Source: Zoroaster sp. YZ-2022 (lineage: Eukaryota > Echinodermata > Asteroidea > Forcipulatida > Zoroasteridae). Taken from it: DNA of 64,000 bases. The stretch's first letter is position 1. The number at the start of each line of letters is the position of its first letter. The translations under genes were made by a program, and so were the position numbers. The stretch spans positions 29,850,288-29,914,287 of the forward strand of contig CM055833.1 of assembly GCA_029582265.1 (NCBI GenBank), read 5' to 3'. The notes beneath the pieces were generated by a model that did not search any database, was not told the origin of the DNA, and was given only the letters and a program-made list of their open reading frames with translations. Of the stretch, positions 37,119 through 48,900 are shown piece by piece.

Positions 37119-39005
37119 TCACCTGACTTCTTTGGGACCATGACAACAGGTGCCGCCAAGGGGATGACGAGGTTCAATCTTGCCCGAGGCCATAAGCTTC
37201 CGCTCTTGATTCAGCGCTTCTTTGCGATCACCAGACAACCTGTAAGGGCGCCGTCGCACAGGGGTGGCATCACCCACTTCGATATGATGCTGTGCGATCT
37301 CAGTATGGCCTGGTTCCTCTGATAGAACGCCAGGGAAGTCGGCGAGCAAATCTGACAAATGCCCACATGTGTCTTCTGTGGGTGCACACAAAGTGGGGTG
37401 CGGTGTGCACTCTTGGTCTTGAGCAGGTTTTTTCTCAGCGGCGGAGAACGTTGGTGAGGCGACTCCAAGGATAGGGAACTGGATTCTAGGCCCCAACTCA
37501 TTTTCTGTCCAGTAACAGTTACGACCGAAGTCGAGAACGAGGTTTGTCTTCTGGATAAAGTCAATGCCCAAAAGGACAGGAGTCGGCAATTGGTGAACAC
37601 GGTGAAACTCAACGTTCGTTTTCTGTCCACCGACTTCAACCGACAACGACATTGTACCCAGCGTGGAGACAGATGTGCCGTCAAACATGGTGAGTGTTTC
37701 TGTGAGCGGTATCTCAGGCAATGGTGCGGAGAGCTGGTCACACAGTACATTAGACAACAATGACAGCGTCGATCCGGTATCAACTAAAGCTTTGACTTTC
37801 AGTTGGTCATTGAGGGTGATCTCAATTAAGGGACCTTTATCCATGACTGGGGTAGTGTCACAGATTTCTTCAGCCTTGGGGGGTATAATTGGCTGAATAA
37901 AGTTCACGCGATTAACTGTCGGTGCACTCGATTTATTCATCGGAGCTGGGGCTTTGGCCGTTTGTTGGTTAGCCTCAGGCTTTGACGACAAAGGCGGCAT
38001 TCGGCAATCTGACTCTTTGTGCCCAAGCTGCTTGCAACGATAACACACGACGTTATACGCATTTCGACGGGGTTGGTCGGGTTTCTTGACAAAAGTCTGA
38101 GTCGGTCCCATGTCGGAACGACTAGCGGTTGTCGGCGGTGGGCGATACTCGGGTTTGGCGGTCTGTTTCGAGGGGGTTGACTGCGAATTTGAGCGACGCT
38201 GGAGGATGAACTCATCCGCGGCTTCAGCGACACTCTGCAGCGATGCGAACTTTTTCTCGCGTAGCTTTAGACGAAGGTGTTCGTCACCGAGAACGGACAA
38301 AAACTGATCGATTAAGACCAGGTTGAAAGCTCGTCGCGTCTCGTTATCCTGCAGCTTGCCTGCGGGAAGCTGGACCCATTTGAAGAAGTTATGCTCTAAA
38401 CGTTGCGCAAACTCTTCAAATGTCTCATCAGACTTCTTGGAGTCTGAGCTGTACTTGAGTCGGTACGCCTCTGGTGTAAGAAAGTAGCGGCGATGGATTA
38501 CCTCCACGATCTTATTATACTCAGACTTGTCTACGTCACTGAGCGAGTGAAAGGCTTTCTGGGCCTTCCCTGTTAAGTAAGGTTCTAACAATCTTGGCCA
38601 CTCAAGCTTGGGTTTGTTGGCGGCTGTGGCTAGGCGTTCAAATGTGCTTAAATAACACGCAATGTCGTCATCAGCTCCTAGTTTATGGAAATCAGGGAGC
38701 TTGGGTCCCACGTTGACGATTGGCGGGGTTTTGACAGACTCACTAACTGCATCTGCAAGGGTGTGGCACAGCTTTTCTGTGTCTTGACGACGGCTTATTT
38801 CAAGTTCTTGGATAATTTTCAAGAAATCAAGAGTTTCGACACTCTTCTGAACTGGTGGTTCCTCCTCCGTGAGGTATGAAAGGTCGCAAAGGCAAGCAAC
38901 TCTTTCCTGTTTTGTCTTAACAAAGTTGATGTCAATGTGATTTAGTTCACAAAGTCTGGTTATGTGATCAGCTGTAAAGCGGTTTAAATACGTAGATCTA
39001 TCCAT
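37119..39005 (-). CDS. Gypsy Gag-protease-RT start polyprotein (628 aa open frame)
   Basis: Residues 100-270 resemble the SCAN-like Gag core (EWPRLLEPYLTGKAQKAF, then DETFEEFAQRLEH). A CCHC zinc knuckle is C321-x2-C324-x4-H329-x4-C334 within a proline- and serine-rich linker. The retroviral-type aspartic protease has its active-site triad at 409-411 (ALVDTGSTLSLLS) and a later LLGIDFI. The frame then reaches the RT entry region (HIEVGDATPVRRRPYRLS) and is thrown out by a one-base indel near 37170; it stops at 37119. In the intact family this continues into RT. Confidence 0.85.
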   Translation of the reverse strand: MDRSTYLNRFTADHITRLCELNHIDINFVKTKQERVACLCDLSYLTEEEPPVQKSVETLDFLKIIQELEISRRQDTEKLCHTLADAVSESVKTPPIVNVGPKLPDFHKLGADDDIACYLSTFERLATAANKPKLEWPRLLEPYLTGKAQKAFHSLSDVDKSEYNKIVEVIHRRYFLTPEAYRLKYSSDSKKSDETFEEFAQRLEHNFFKWVQLPAGKLQDNETRRAFNLVLIDQFLSVLGDEHLRLKLREKKFASLQSVAEAADEFILQRRSNSQSTPSKQTAKPEYRPPPTTASRSDMGPTQTFVKKPDQPRRNAYNVVCYRCKQLGHKESDCRMPPLSSKPEANQQTAKAPAPMNKSSAPTVNRVNFIQPIIPPKAEEICDTTPVMDKGPLIEITLNDQLKVKALVDTGSTLSLLSNVLCDQLSAPLPEIPLTETLTMFDGTSVSTLGTMSLSVEVGGQKTNVEFHRVHQLPTPVLLGIDFIQKTNLVLDFGRNCYWTENELGPRIQFPILGVASPTFSAAEKKPAQDQECTPHPTLCAPTEDTCGHLSDLLADFPGVLSEEPGHTEIAQHHIEVGDATPVRRRPYRLSGDRKEALNQERKLMASGKIEPRHPLGGTCCHGPKEVR

Positions 39006-39232
39006 GATGAAGGATAATTATCGCTCAAAAGTTCGGTATTTACAGTTCACTTACAGTTTACAGTTCACTTAGGTGAATTTCGGCACAACGGCTTAACACA
39101 GTCTCAATACTGGGACGAGTTGACAGCACAATACAGTCACGTAAAATCGCACGAAAATTCAATCACAACACGTTGCAACACTGAGATCAAACCACTGTCC
39201 TTATCGCGAAAATCCTGCCGACTACGCCAGAA

Positions 39233-39479
39233 TGTAACGGGCTAAGCGTTACTAAGAATTCAGGAACCACGAAGACTGGAACAAAGTGGTGATCGACCAG
39301 ATGTTTAACGATTAATTAACAACAATTTAATGTAACACACAATCACATGTCAGGCTGATCGGAAGACATGACAATCCGAATCACCTTTGACCTTAGACCT
39401 ATCCCATCATGCAGGCGCTTGACAGTTCACAAGGTATGGAGCGCCTGTCTACAATAATATGCAACGTTAGTCTGCTACA
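39233..39479 (-). repeat. Probable 5' LTR of the gypsy element (about 247 bp)
   Basis: It runs from TGTAACGGGCTAAGC to ..GTCTGCTACA, giving the required TG..CA ends. Directly inside on the element strand lies TTCTGGCGTAGTCGGCAGG, placed and shaped like a tRNA primer-binding site for gypsy elements. The matching 3' LTR is in the gap, so the boundary cannot be confirmed. Confidence 0.5.
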
Positions 39480-39732
39480 GAGTAACACCGTAAAGCACTA
39501 CATTATTTTCAAGTAAAATCTTTTAAACAGATTCAAAATAATTCATCCTAATTTGTTAAACATTGTTAAACCTGCAACAGCTCAAAACCATCCCTAAAAA
39601 GTATTAAGTTACGACCTTATTGTAGCGATGTGACCATATGAACCATGTATAGTAAAAAGTTCCTAAAAACCATTACACAATGCTTTATCACTTAATGCTT
39701 TATCACAGGCATTTTACAGGCACCTTGCTGAA

Positions 39733-40484
39733 TGAAACTACCCTTTTCTGAACGTAAAATATTACGGATTAACAAATTAGTTACTTTGATATCGCATTTT
39801 TAGCGATTATTTTCATCGTGGGATTTCAACTTTGTGTACAAACCTGATGCGGGCCTATCTAGGCAGCGCTGGGCATTGGGGGTGAAATCACGCGCGCACA
39901 TCCCTGATATTTGACGTCGTAAACATGGTTATTTATGATGAAGTCAAACCTTCCTGAAACTACCCTTTTCTGAACGTAAAATATTACGTATTAACAAATT
40001 AGTTACTTTGATATCGCATTTTTAGCGGGATTTCAACTTTGTGTACAAACCAATGCGGGGCCTATCTGGGCAGCACTGGGCATTGGGGGTGAAATCACGC
40101 GTGCACATCACTGATCTCGCGATATTTGACGTCGTAAAAATGGTTATTTATGGATGACTCAAATTTTAAAAACGTAAAATCCTACATTTTTAGGTTAAGT
40201 CAAACCTTCCTGAAACTACCCTTTTCTGAACGTAAAATATTACGGATTAACAAATTAGTTACTTTGATATCGCCTTTTTAGCGATTATTTTCATCGCAGG
40301 ATTTCAACTTTGTGTACAAACCAATGTGGGGCCTATCTAGGGAGCGCTGGGCATGGGGGTACAAACCAATGCGGGGCCTATTTGGGCAGAGCAGGGCATG
40401 GGGGTGAAATCACGCGCGCACATCCCTGATCTCGCGATATTTGACGTCGTAAAATCATACATTTTAGGTGAAGTCAAACCTTCG
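39733..40484. repeat. Three tandem copies of a 222-274 bp unit
   Basis: Units start at 39733, 39955 and 40211 with tgaaactacccttttctgaa and end in gaagtcaaacctt. Each contains gatatcgc, ggcctatct, gggcat.gggggt and tttgacgtcgtaaa. Copies differ by small indels, and the third carries an extra partial duplication around 40356. No coding potential. Confidence 0.85.
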
Positions 40485-40499
40485 TGAAACTTTTTTTAA

Positions 40500-41280
40500 C
40501 ATTCAGTTCAAAATGGCACAAATGATGATGATGCCCTTAGTCTATTGGCAAGGCTCAAATGAGTGGGGACGGAGAATACTTTTGCGAAAATTTGACAAAA
40601 ATGCAAGGCTTACTTTATATCTGTAAGTTTTGGCCTATAAGTTATTTTAATTCACTTCAAAATAACTCAAATTATGTTCATGTATTTTTAGGTCAATGTA
40701 GAACAGAATTGTAAACAAAATATTTTCTGCAAAAATGCAATGCTTACCCCTTGCGAAATGTTTCCAATATTGGCCTTGAAAACAAGCTGTCAGAAACACA
40801 TGCTCCAAGTACATTAATTTATTAATCTGCATGATAAGTTTATTCTCTTTTATACAGAAAATCATCTGGGTAATGAAACAGTGAGCTTCTTTAGTTCATC
40901 CATTACCTTAGATTATTTGCATAAATAGATATATGATAAAATGGCCTCAGCACTATAACCAAGGACAATCAAACAGAGATGGCCATAGCATGAACAAAAA
41001 ATTCTTTAATAATCTTTTAGAATTCAAAGGTTATAAAGCTTTTTCAAAGAAATAGTTCAAAGAAACTAGTCCTTTGCACAAAGCTAATCAATTATTAAAA
41101 AAACATTGGGTGACCATAAACTTCTTCGCAAACACCACAGTGTGCATGCGCACATTGATTTGCTGGTGGACTCTGGTGTAGCTAATGATCCAAATACCGA
41201 CCCTACATCCCTGGATATTGTCCAGCAATGCTACAACCACACTGAACAACAGTTATCCATACTGCACTTCTACTCTTCAG
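40500..41280. other. Intergenic stretch, no gene seen
   Basis: AT-rich sequence with no exon, RNA or transposon ends that I can support. Confidence 0.4.
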
Positions 41281-41289
41281 ATTGTACAA

Positions 41290-41640
41290 TTATAAATTAC
41301 ACAGTAATAATAATAATAATAATAATGTGTGGATTTATATAGCGCACGTATCCACCAACTAAGTGGTGCTCAAGGCGCATTATATTATTATCCCTGCTCA
41401 TAAGGCTCATAAGGCTCATAAATCATTCCTGAAACCATCTCAGCTCCCTGGGGAGTATACAGCTCAATTGCTGCCATTTCTAGCGCATATAGAGCAAACC
41501 AACTCTGCCTTCACAGGTACCCATTTAACCCCTGGGTGGAGAGAAGCAATTATGATTAAGTGTCTTGCTCAAGGACACAAGTGTCACGGCCGTGATTCGA
41601 ACTCACATTATGTTGCTAACACCAGAACTTGAATCCGGTA
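41290..41640 (-). repeat. tRNA-derived SINE with (TAA)n tail
   Basis: On the minus strand a B-box-like GAGTTCGAATCAC (about 41594-41606) is followed by the body motif TGTGTCCTTGAGCAAGACAC, which is common in marine-animal SINEs. It ends in a gcgctatataaatcc segment and a (TAA)n/(ATT)n microsatellite at 41305-41326. The A box is not clear. Confidence 0.6.
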
Positions 41641-42544
41641 AGCAACACATGTGTATATGCAACACATGTGTATGCAACACATGTGTATATTTGCCAAGTA
41701 GTCTATGGGAAAATGCATATTTAATAACCTTCAGAAGAAACTATAAAATAATATATACATGTATATCAAACTTTGGAACATAATATATTAAGGACAATCC
41801 TATCCACGTCCCACAGTATCAGATTTTGATAATGAGTAAAGGCAAAATGCTGAAATAACTGATATCAAAAGCTTATCTCTTCAAATTATTCTCATATATT
41901 AATCCTTTAGGGGCATTATGTATAAAAAATTCACACCGTTTCCAAGACATCCTGTCAAAACAAATGTCAACATAATTGTTTTTCATCACAATCTTTCAGT
42001 CACTTCAAACCAATTGCACATCATTTGCCTAAATAGAGAAAAACACACTAGAATCCCGAAAAGCCATTATTACTAATGACAAGACAACAATATCAAGACA
42101 TAAAAACCAACCTAAACCTTAAGTACATGCACAGTTTCACAATACACCTGTCCAGTTATGGCAAAAGTCCCTGCCCACCCTCAGCAATGCTGAAAGCTCG
42201 GTCACACCACCTGCATAAAAAGCCAAGCATTTGACCGACATAGTAACAATTCTTATGGAAAGGCTCTAACCCTATTGGTTAATCTGTGCTGTTTGATTGA
42301 CTGGCTGAATAGGTGTATTGAGAATGGGCTCCTCCAAAACTGTACATTTATGCATATTTTTCAAATCATGGCCTCCACGGAAAATAACATATAAAGTGCA
42401 ATGCTGCTATAACGAACATCATTGGGTCCACACAAAATATTCACTCATAGTTGTCGTTCATTATTGTGATTTACAGATGCAATGATTATCGTTTTCCTGT
42501 GACATAGTTCCAAAATAAACCACGCCCACTTTGCACGTGCTAGC

Positions 42545-42660
42545 TCCAACAATCATCAAAATCCCATTGGAAATGCACTGACCACCCTTTTCATTAATGA
42601 TTTACACAATAAATTAGAAAGCTTGGGACTTGCATTTAACATATATGTTGTAAAGACTCA
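42545..42660 (+). pseudogene. Small LINE reverse transcriptase scrap
   Basis: A short frame reads NPIGNALTTLFINDLHNKLESLGLAF, resembling the segment just before the YADD box in CR1-like reverse transcriptases (..PLSPTLFNIFINDL). There is nothing recognisable on either side. Confidence 0.4.
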
Positions 42661-42998
42661 AAAGCTTATTAAGAAAGTCAATTTATCTCAAGAATTGCTT
42701 TTGAATGTTAAAATCATGGAATTTAGGTTTAATTACACACAACGGTATGCCAGCTTTGGAACCGGAAGTAAAGAAAAGAATGCACGTACTACCAATGCGT
42801 GCGTATTACGTATCAACTTACGAACAGGATACAAAAACTTTGATCTAAACTTTGTTCATTAGTGTTCATTAGAGCAGCTATGTACTGAACGCGTTTTCCA
42901 TAAATAAAAACAACAAATCGTATGTACAATTTGGAGCGGATATTTGAGCCTCCTGCACGATTTCCACGGGTTAAATGATAATTAACGCTACTTCAAGA

Positions 42999-45900
42999 TC
43001 ACTTTAATATGACTCCATGTCGTAACATGTAGTCCAGTTTCTCCTCCTTAGCTCGTCTCAGGTGCATACTCTGTCAATAACAATTTAGAAAAAAGTAAAA
43101 CAATAAAATCACTTTAAATCACTTGTCATGACTCTTAAATAAGTCCTCTTTAAACAATAATGAAGAATAAACAGGTTACCGTCAATCAAATGTATCATGT
43201 TTCCTTGTAAATAACATTATGCCTAAAATTCCATTTAACTTTTGAGATTTTCCAATGCAGGAATTTTTTTTTTTTTTCTTCAATTAATGCAGACAAAAAA
43301 TATAAAGTGGAAGAAATTTGCAAGAACAGCCATAATCCAAGAGGGGCAAATAAAATTTGAAGATGATCAGAGCACATCGATCAAAACAAATGGAATGTAC
43401 AACATTGGTAATTACCAATTTATCAAATAAACAAATTACTATCTAAAAACGTTCTTGGTTTAAGTTGGTTCATGTATCAATCATGCTGAGAAAGTATTTT
43501 GTCTGAAGCACATTACTATTAGAGAAAACAGGAATTGTTCTGTCAAATTTACAGTAAAACATAAAAAACGTTTGATTTGATTTTGCCCTTACACCAAGGT
43601 ATGTATGAAGCACTGCATACTCAGTGCTTTCCGAGTGTCTGTAAAAAAAAAACACAGGCAACTCGGGCGGGGTTTAAACCCATGACCTCCTGCTGCAGAC
43701 GTCTTAAAAAACATGAAAAAAAATTCGTCATCATCTCCCAAACATGAGCACAAATTTTGGTGAAACTTTCACATGTTAGATTCATGATATAATTATTGGA
43801 AACTAGAGAACTAAAATGAACGTTGTATTAGTTACCAAATACCAATGCTAAGTGAGACTAATTGCGGTGACACCATGTGAACTCTCAATTGAGTAGTAAT
43901 TAGTTCTGAAAAGAACTGGAGGTTACAACTCGACGTTTCGATCAGTATGCTCTGATCGTCTTCAGAAATACCAATGCTGTACCTTCCCTTTAAACCAAAG
44001 TTTCTTTTCAGAACCACACATACATGTATCTCAAGAGAGACTACTTTCACATGGTGGCACCACAAAATCCGCTCCTTTAATTCAAAAAGATGATTGTTGA
44101 TAATCAGGATAACAAGTGATACCTTTCTTAAGTCGCTGTATTCTCGTAAGAATTCCTCAACCGACAGTCGGCCCTCCAGGAATGCATCAGCCTTGGACTC
44201 GGATTCGTGCTCTACGTCAGCCGCAGCGACCTTCAAAATATCCAGGATATGTCTGGGATCAAATTGCTGACAGAAGAAGAGAAGACAAAATTAACATTGG
44301 TAACTTCACATTTGCTTAACATTGACATTGAGTTCATTATGATTGGTCATTAAGCATGACTTTAAGGGGAGGTACAACATTGGTATTTGATAACATACGT
44401 TCTTTTCAACCCTCTAGTTCTCAAGGAATATATCATAAAACTTATCTGTGAAAGTTTCAACACAATAGGTGCTTAAGTTTTTGAGAAAAAACAACTTAAT
44501 AACAATTTTTTTAAATGTTTTTATGTTTTACGACATAACAATTCTTGAAACACACACAAGATACACACACAAGATGAACATAAGCACTTCCAATGAGATA
44601 ATTTCTCGAGATGATTAATACGTGTACACTATTTTACACCAAATATGTTTTTAGATATTAATTTTTCAATTTGATAATCTGTTTAACTACCAATGTATCT
44701 TCCCTGGGGTTAATGTTATCAGATTATCAAATTAATTAATTATTCTTTTTTTTTAATTTCTTTTTGGTACATGTAAATTTGGTACACAATGTTCTCATTA
44801 TTGATAAGGGTGGGTGGTGCTTAGGGGCAATCCAAAATTGGTCTGTTATGCTGAAATTCCACTGATTATTGCTAGACACGATTTCTGATCCTAAAGTATG
44901 AATACACATAATGGCATTTTATCACAAGTGAAACGGGACATTAACAAAATCTCTATTTATTACCTCATTGGTGCTTTGCTGGTTGAGACAGCTCATATCA
45001 AATCTATTCCTCAGGTCGTTCCTCTCTTGAAGCTTCTCGGTAAGACAGGCTTTCAGTTTCTCAATCTCAGGCTGGTAGCTCAGATTGGTCTCTGAATATA
45101 CACATTATAGAATAGCTTGTCATAGGGTACTAGACACAGGTTTGCTGGCTTTTGCAATGCAAAATTATCAGTTCTTGTTGCTATGAGTTTAGTTTTACAA
45201 AGTATGGACACTGTAGTACGTGTTCATTGCATTATACTGTAATGGACTTATGTATCTGTCTAACAGCAATTGCCAGACATTTGATAATTTCCTTTTAGAA
45301 AGGTCAACAACTACTTTAAATACTTTGAAATAAGATGTTTCACAAAATTATTTTCAGAAACTAGTTATTACAGTAAAAAGTGCCAATATGAATTTATGAC
45401 GGGACCCACCATAAATTCATTTTGGTACATATTTACGCAAACATATCTACCATGTTGAGAAAAATTAAGCGATTGTTTTACCTTCCTCAGGTAAAATAAT
45501 ATTGTTTTTGAAAAAGAACATTTCTGGAAATTGCTGTTAAAATAGAGAAAAACATGGGCAATTCATCTTTAAACTGATTATTACAAATTATGCTGTATTT
45601 AGCTGTGGATGCTTCTGTGAAAGTTTGGTGCAATTCGGGGGGAAAATTGTGTATGAAATGGTATATATATCATTAACCAATCGTCCAGATAGCGCTACTC
45701 ACGTGCTAAATGCTCACAGGTATCATAAAGCTCCTGTCTATCTGATAGTAATCTCTTGACCTGAGGAAACTCGGTAAACACTTTGAGCTCTGCCTCCTCA
45801 CTGTCCAGAATCTCCTGTAGTTGAGACAAACTCAGACAGGACAGGTGATCCTTGAGAGAGGCTGGGATAGCCGGCATGTTGTATGCCCTGGGCACCTGCA

Positions 45901-48900
45901 TAAAGAAAAATATGAATGATTGCAAGTGGAAATACCAGATGACAGCGGAAGCCTCACTCAAGTCCAAAAGCTCTTGTTCCGAATGACAAAAGTGAACATT
46001 TATGCGAGTGAATACCTGAAAATTACTGGCTCATTTATGCAGCAGCAACAGCAATATGACCTTGTAAATATGACCATGTGGGGTATTATTTTCAGTCACT
46101 GAGTTAATCTAAAACTATCACTCTGATTCCGTGCCTTGTTGATTGTGACGATACTACGAGAACAGGTGGTATGAGAACAGGCAGTGTTCCAAGTGGAACG
46201 TTCCAACGTTCTGAGTTAAGAGACCCTCCCTTATATAGTCAAATGACAAATCTTGAAATAATTGAGATGTATGACTCTGACCTCAGTAACTGTCACATCC
46301 GACTGATATGAATCCAAAGAATAAACACTTACCAAGCCTGTATTGCTGAGTCCAGTAGGTACAACCACTGGATCAATGCCGAGATATTCTAAAGTGCTGA
46401 TTTGGTTTGCCCTTCTAACATCGGCATTCTGGTTAACGGCAGAAGACGAGGCACCTAAACAAAAAACAAAGGTAACAGGATGATGAAATCAAATTTGTAA
46501 CAATGTGTTTTGGATGTAATCTTTTTATAAAATTTCTACTGACTGTTGATGCTGGGGGCAGATCCCGGGTCTCGAAAAAAGGGGGGGGCACAGCAAAATG
46601 GAGGCACACTCACATAAAAGAGGGGTGCACACAAAGACACAATGGTAAATTTACATACACGGTGATAAAAAAGGGGGCACACCCCCCCTTTGCCACCCTC
46701 TAGATCAGCCAATGTGTTTATGCAATGTAAAAGGGAAAGTACAACATGGGTAAATGCTTCTCTTGACTATGCTTATTTTCTTAGAATCAAGATAAATAAA
46801 ATAAATTAAAAGGTTTTAGATTTAATGTTGTGTTGTCAAGAGAAAATAGTAAAAATGCATTCAGATTTTATGTGGAAATCCTAAATTTGAACTTGTTATT
46901 TCACTTTTTCTTAAAAATAACAATACCTAAGAAAACAAAATGTAAAGGGAAGATACATTGTAAATACAATCAGTTATACTGTAGCAGGTTGTGGGTTCAA
47001 ATCCCGCCCGATTCCCATTTTTTTCACAGACACTCGGTGCTTCATACATACGTCAGTGTAAGGGCAAAAATCAAATTAATTATTGCATCGCCAGATGCAA
47101 GAATTCATCAATCTCTACTATTTTGTTAATTTTGAATTGCCAATCTTATAACCTTACCATAAATAGGTTGGTGAAATTCTTGCGTCGGGAGATAAACAAT
47201 TGATTTAATTTTGCCCTACACCAACGTGTGTATAGCACTGTATACTCAGTGCTTTCCGAGTGTGTGAAAAAAACTACACAGGCGACTCGTGCGGGATTCG
47301 AACCCACGACCTCCTGCTTACTAGTGCAGACGTTTTAACCTCTCGACCACCGAGCTTGCCCGATGACAATTGGCCGGCTAGAATCCCATTAGAGCAGCGG
47401 GTTCCGCGATATATATAGGTTGGTGAAATTCTTGCATCGGGATATAAACAATTGATTTAATTTTGCCCTACACCGACGTGTGTATAGCACTGTATACTCA
47501 GTGCTTTCCGAGTGTCTGTGAAAAAAAAAAAACTACACAGGCGACTCGTGCAGGATTCGAACCCACGACCTCCTGCTTACTAGTGCAGACGTCTTAACCT
47601 CTCGACCACCGAGCTTGCCCGATGACAATTGGCCGGCTAGAATCCCATTATAGCAGCAGGTTCCGCGATATATATATTTCATTTAATTCAATTTTAATAT
47701 CCTCAGTAAAACCTTTCATCTCCAAAATAATGATTTTCAGACCTGTGATTTCTCAGGAATTTTCTTTTTACAATTCTCATTTAGCCCTCATGATTTTCAA
47801 GCGATCATATCATTTCAAATTGTGTGAATTGTTCCCTACAAATTAATGATGTAAAACTTCACTTTACATTCCCATGAGGTATGAACTGGGCTAAAGAGAA
47901 TTTGGGATGACACACTTACCTGGTAGATGCGAGGGTTGGGTGGCAACCAGTGATGTAGATGGAGGCTGATTCCCTTGTAGTAGGATCCCTCCTGAAGGTA
48001 GACCAGATGGGGAGGGTCGATATCCAGCGGTAGGCTGTTGATTGGACAATGGGAGCTGGGTGGGCTGCGTCAATTTGGTGGGAGGGGCATAAGACTGGTA
48101 CATTGTGCCTGCATTGCTGTAGAGGTATGATTTAAATTTGATTTCATAATATTAAATCTTAATATTTGTGTGAATAAATGCAAGAAATGACTGAAGCAGA
48201 ACTCAAACCTGTGACCTCCAGATAACAATACCAGTGCTCTACCAACTGAACTTTTCAGCTCAATGATGATAGTCTCTCAACTGACAATATCTTTGTTCTT
48301 GGTGGCGCTAGTCAGCAGCCATGAAATCTATACATTCCGTGTAGCCAGTGATCATGCCCCAAGTAGCAATGCTAAATCTGAGAAATAGCAGTCAGGAATG
48401 CGGCTTATGTATATACATCAAATCATCCAATAAACATTAAAACAAATAAATATTAATCTTCTAAGAAACTGGATTTAAAATAAATTTAAGAATGATAAGA
48501 AGCAACAAGAACAAATATGTCAACAACAAAACCAACACAGCAATCCCAATGTATCTCATTTAGTTGCAATGGTTACTTACGCCTGAACAGGATCTGCAGT
48601 GAACACAAACGGTGGATTATTCCTCATCTCCTGAACGATGCTTTGGATAACACGGCCCAAGTCTGTCTGGACACCAAACTGAAATGAAATGAAATAGGAA
48701 TGTGTAAATCTGCTCTTAGTCTTAGATGGTTTGCAGAAGTACAAGTGCAATTACCAAGAATGTGTATATTTCATGAATAAGACTTGGCAGTTTCACTGCT
48801 TAAATATTGTTCAGCACTGGAGTATTGACTCCAAACAGACAGTTCCACAAATGATGTAAATGTCCAACACCAGATTTTTAGGTTCTTTTCTTAGTTTTTT

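Larger units (their letters stand above)
34372..39479 (-). mobile_element. Ty3/gypsy LTR retrotransposon, degenerate, 3' end in the gap
   Basis: Order in element direction (minus strand): 5' LTR, leader, gag, protease, RT, RNase H, PHD finger, integrase, GPY/F-type tail, then the gap. This gene order is that of Ty3/gypsy (Metaviridae). Gag to the start of RT is one open frame; the rest is split by frameshifts and one in-frame stop, so the copy is not functional. Sub-parts are listed separately. Confidence 0.9.

Noticed and set aside
47281..47620. Functional tRNA genes
   Set aside because: A and B boxes are good but the acceptor stem does not close and each head runs into a SINE body; two tandem copies and further decayed copies show a SINE family.
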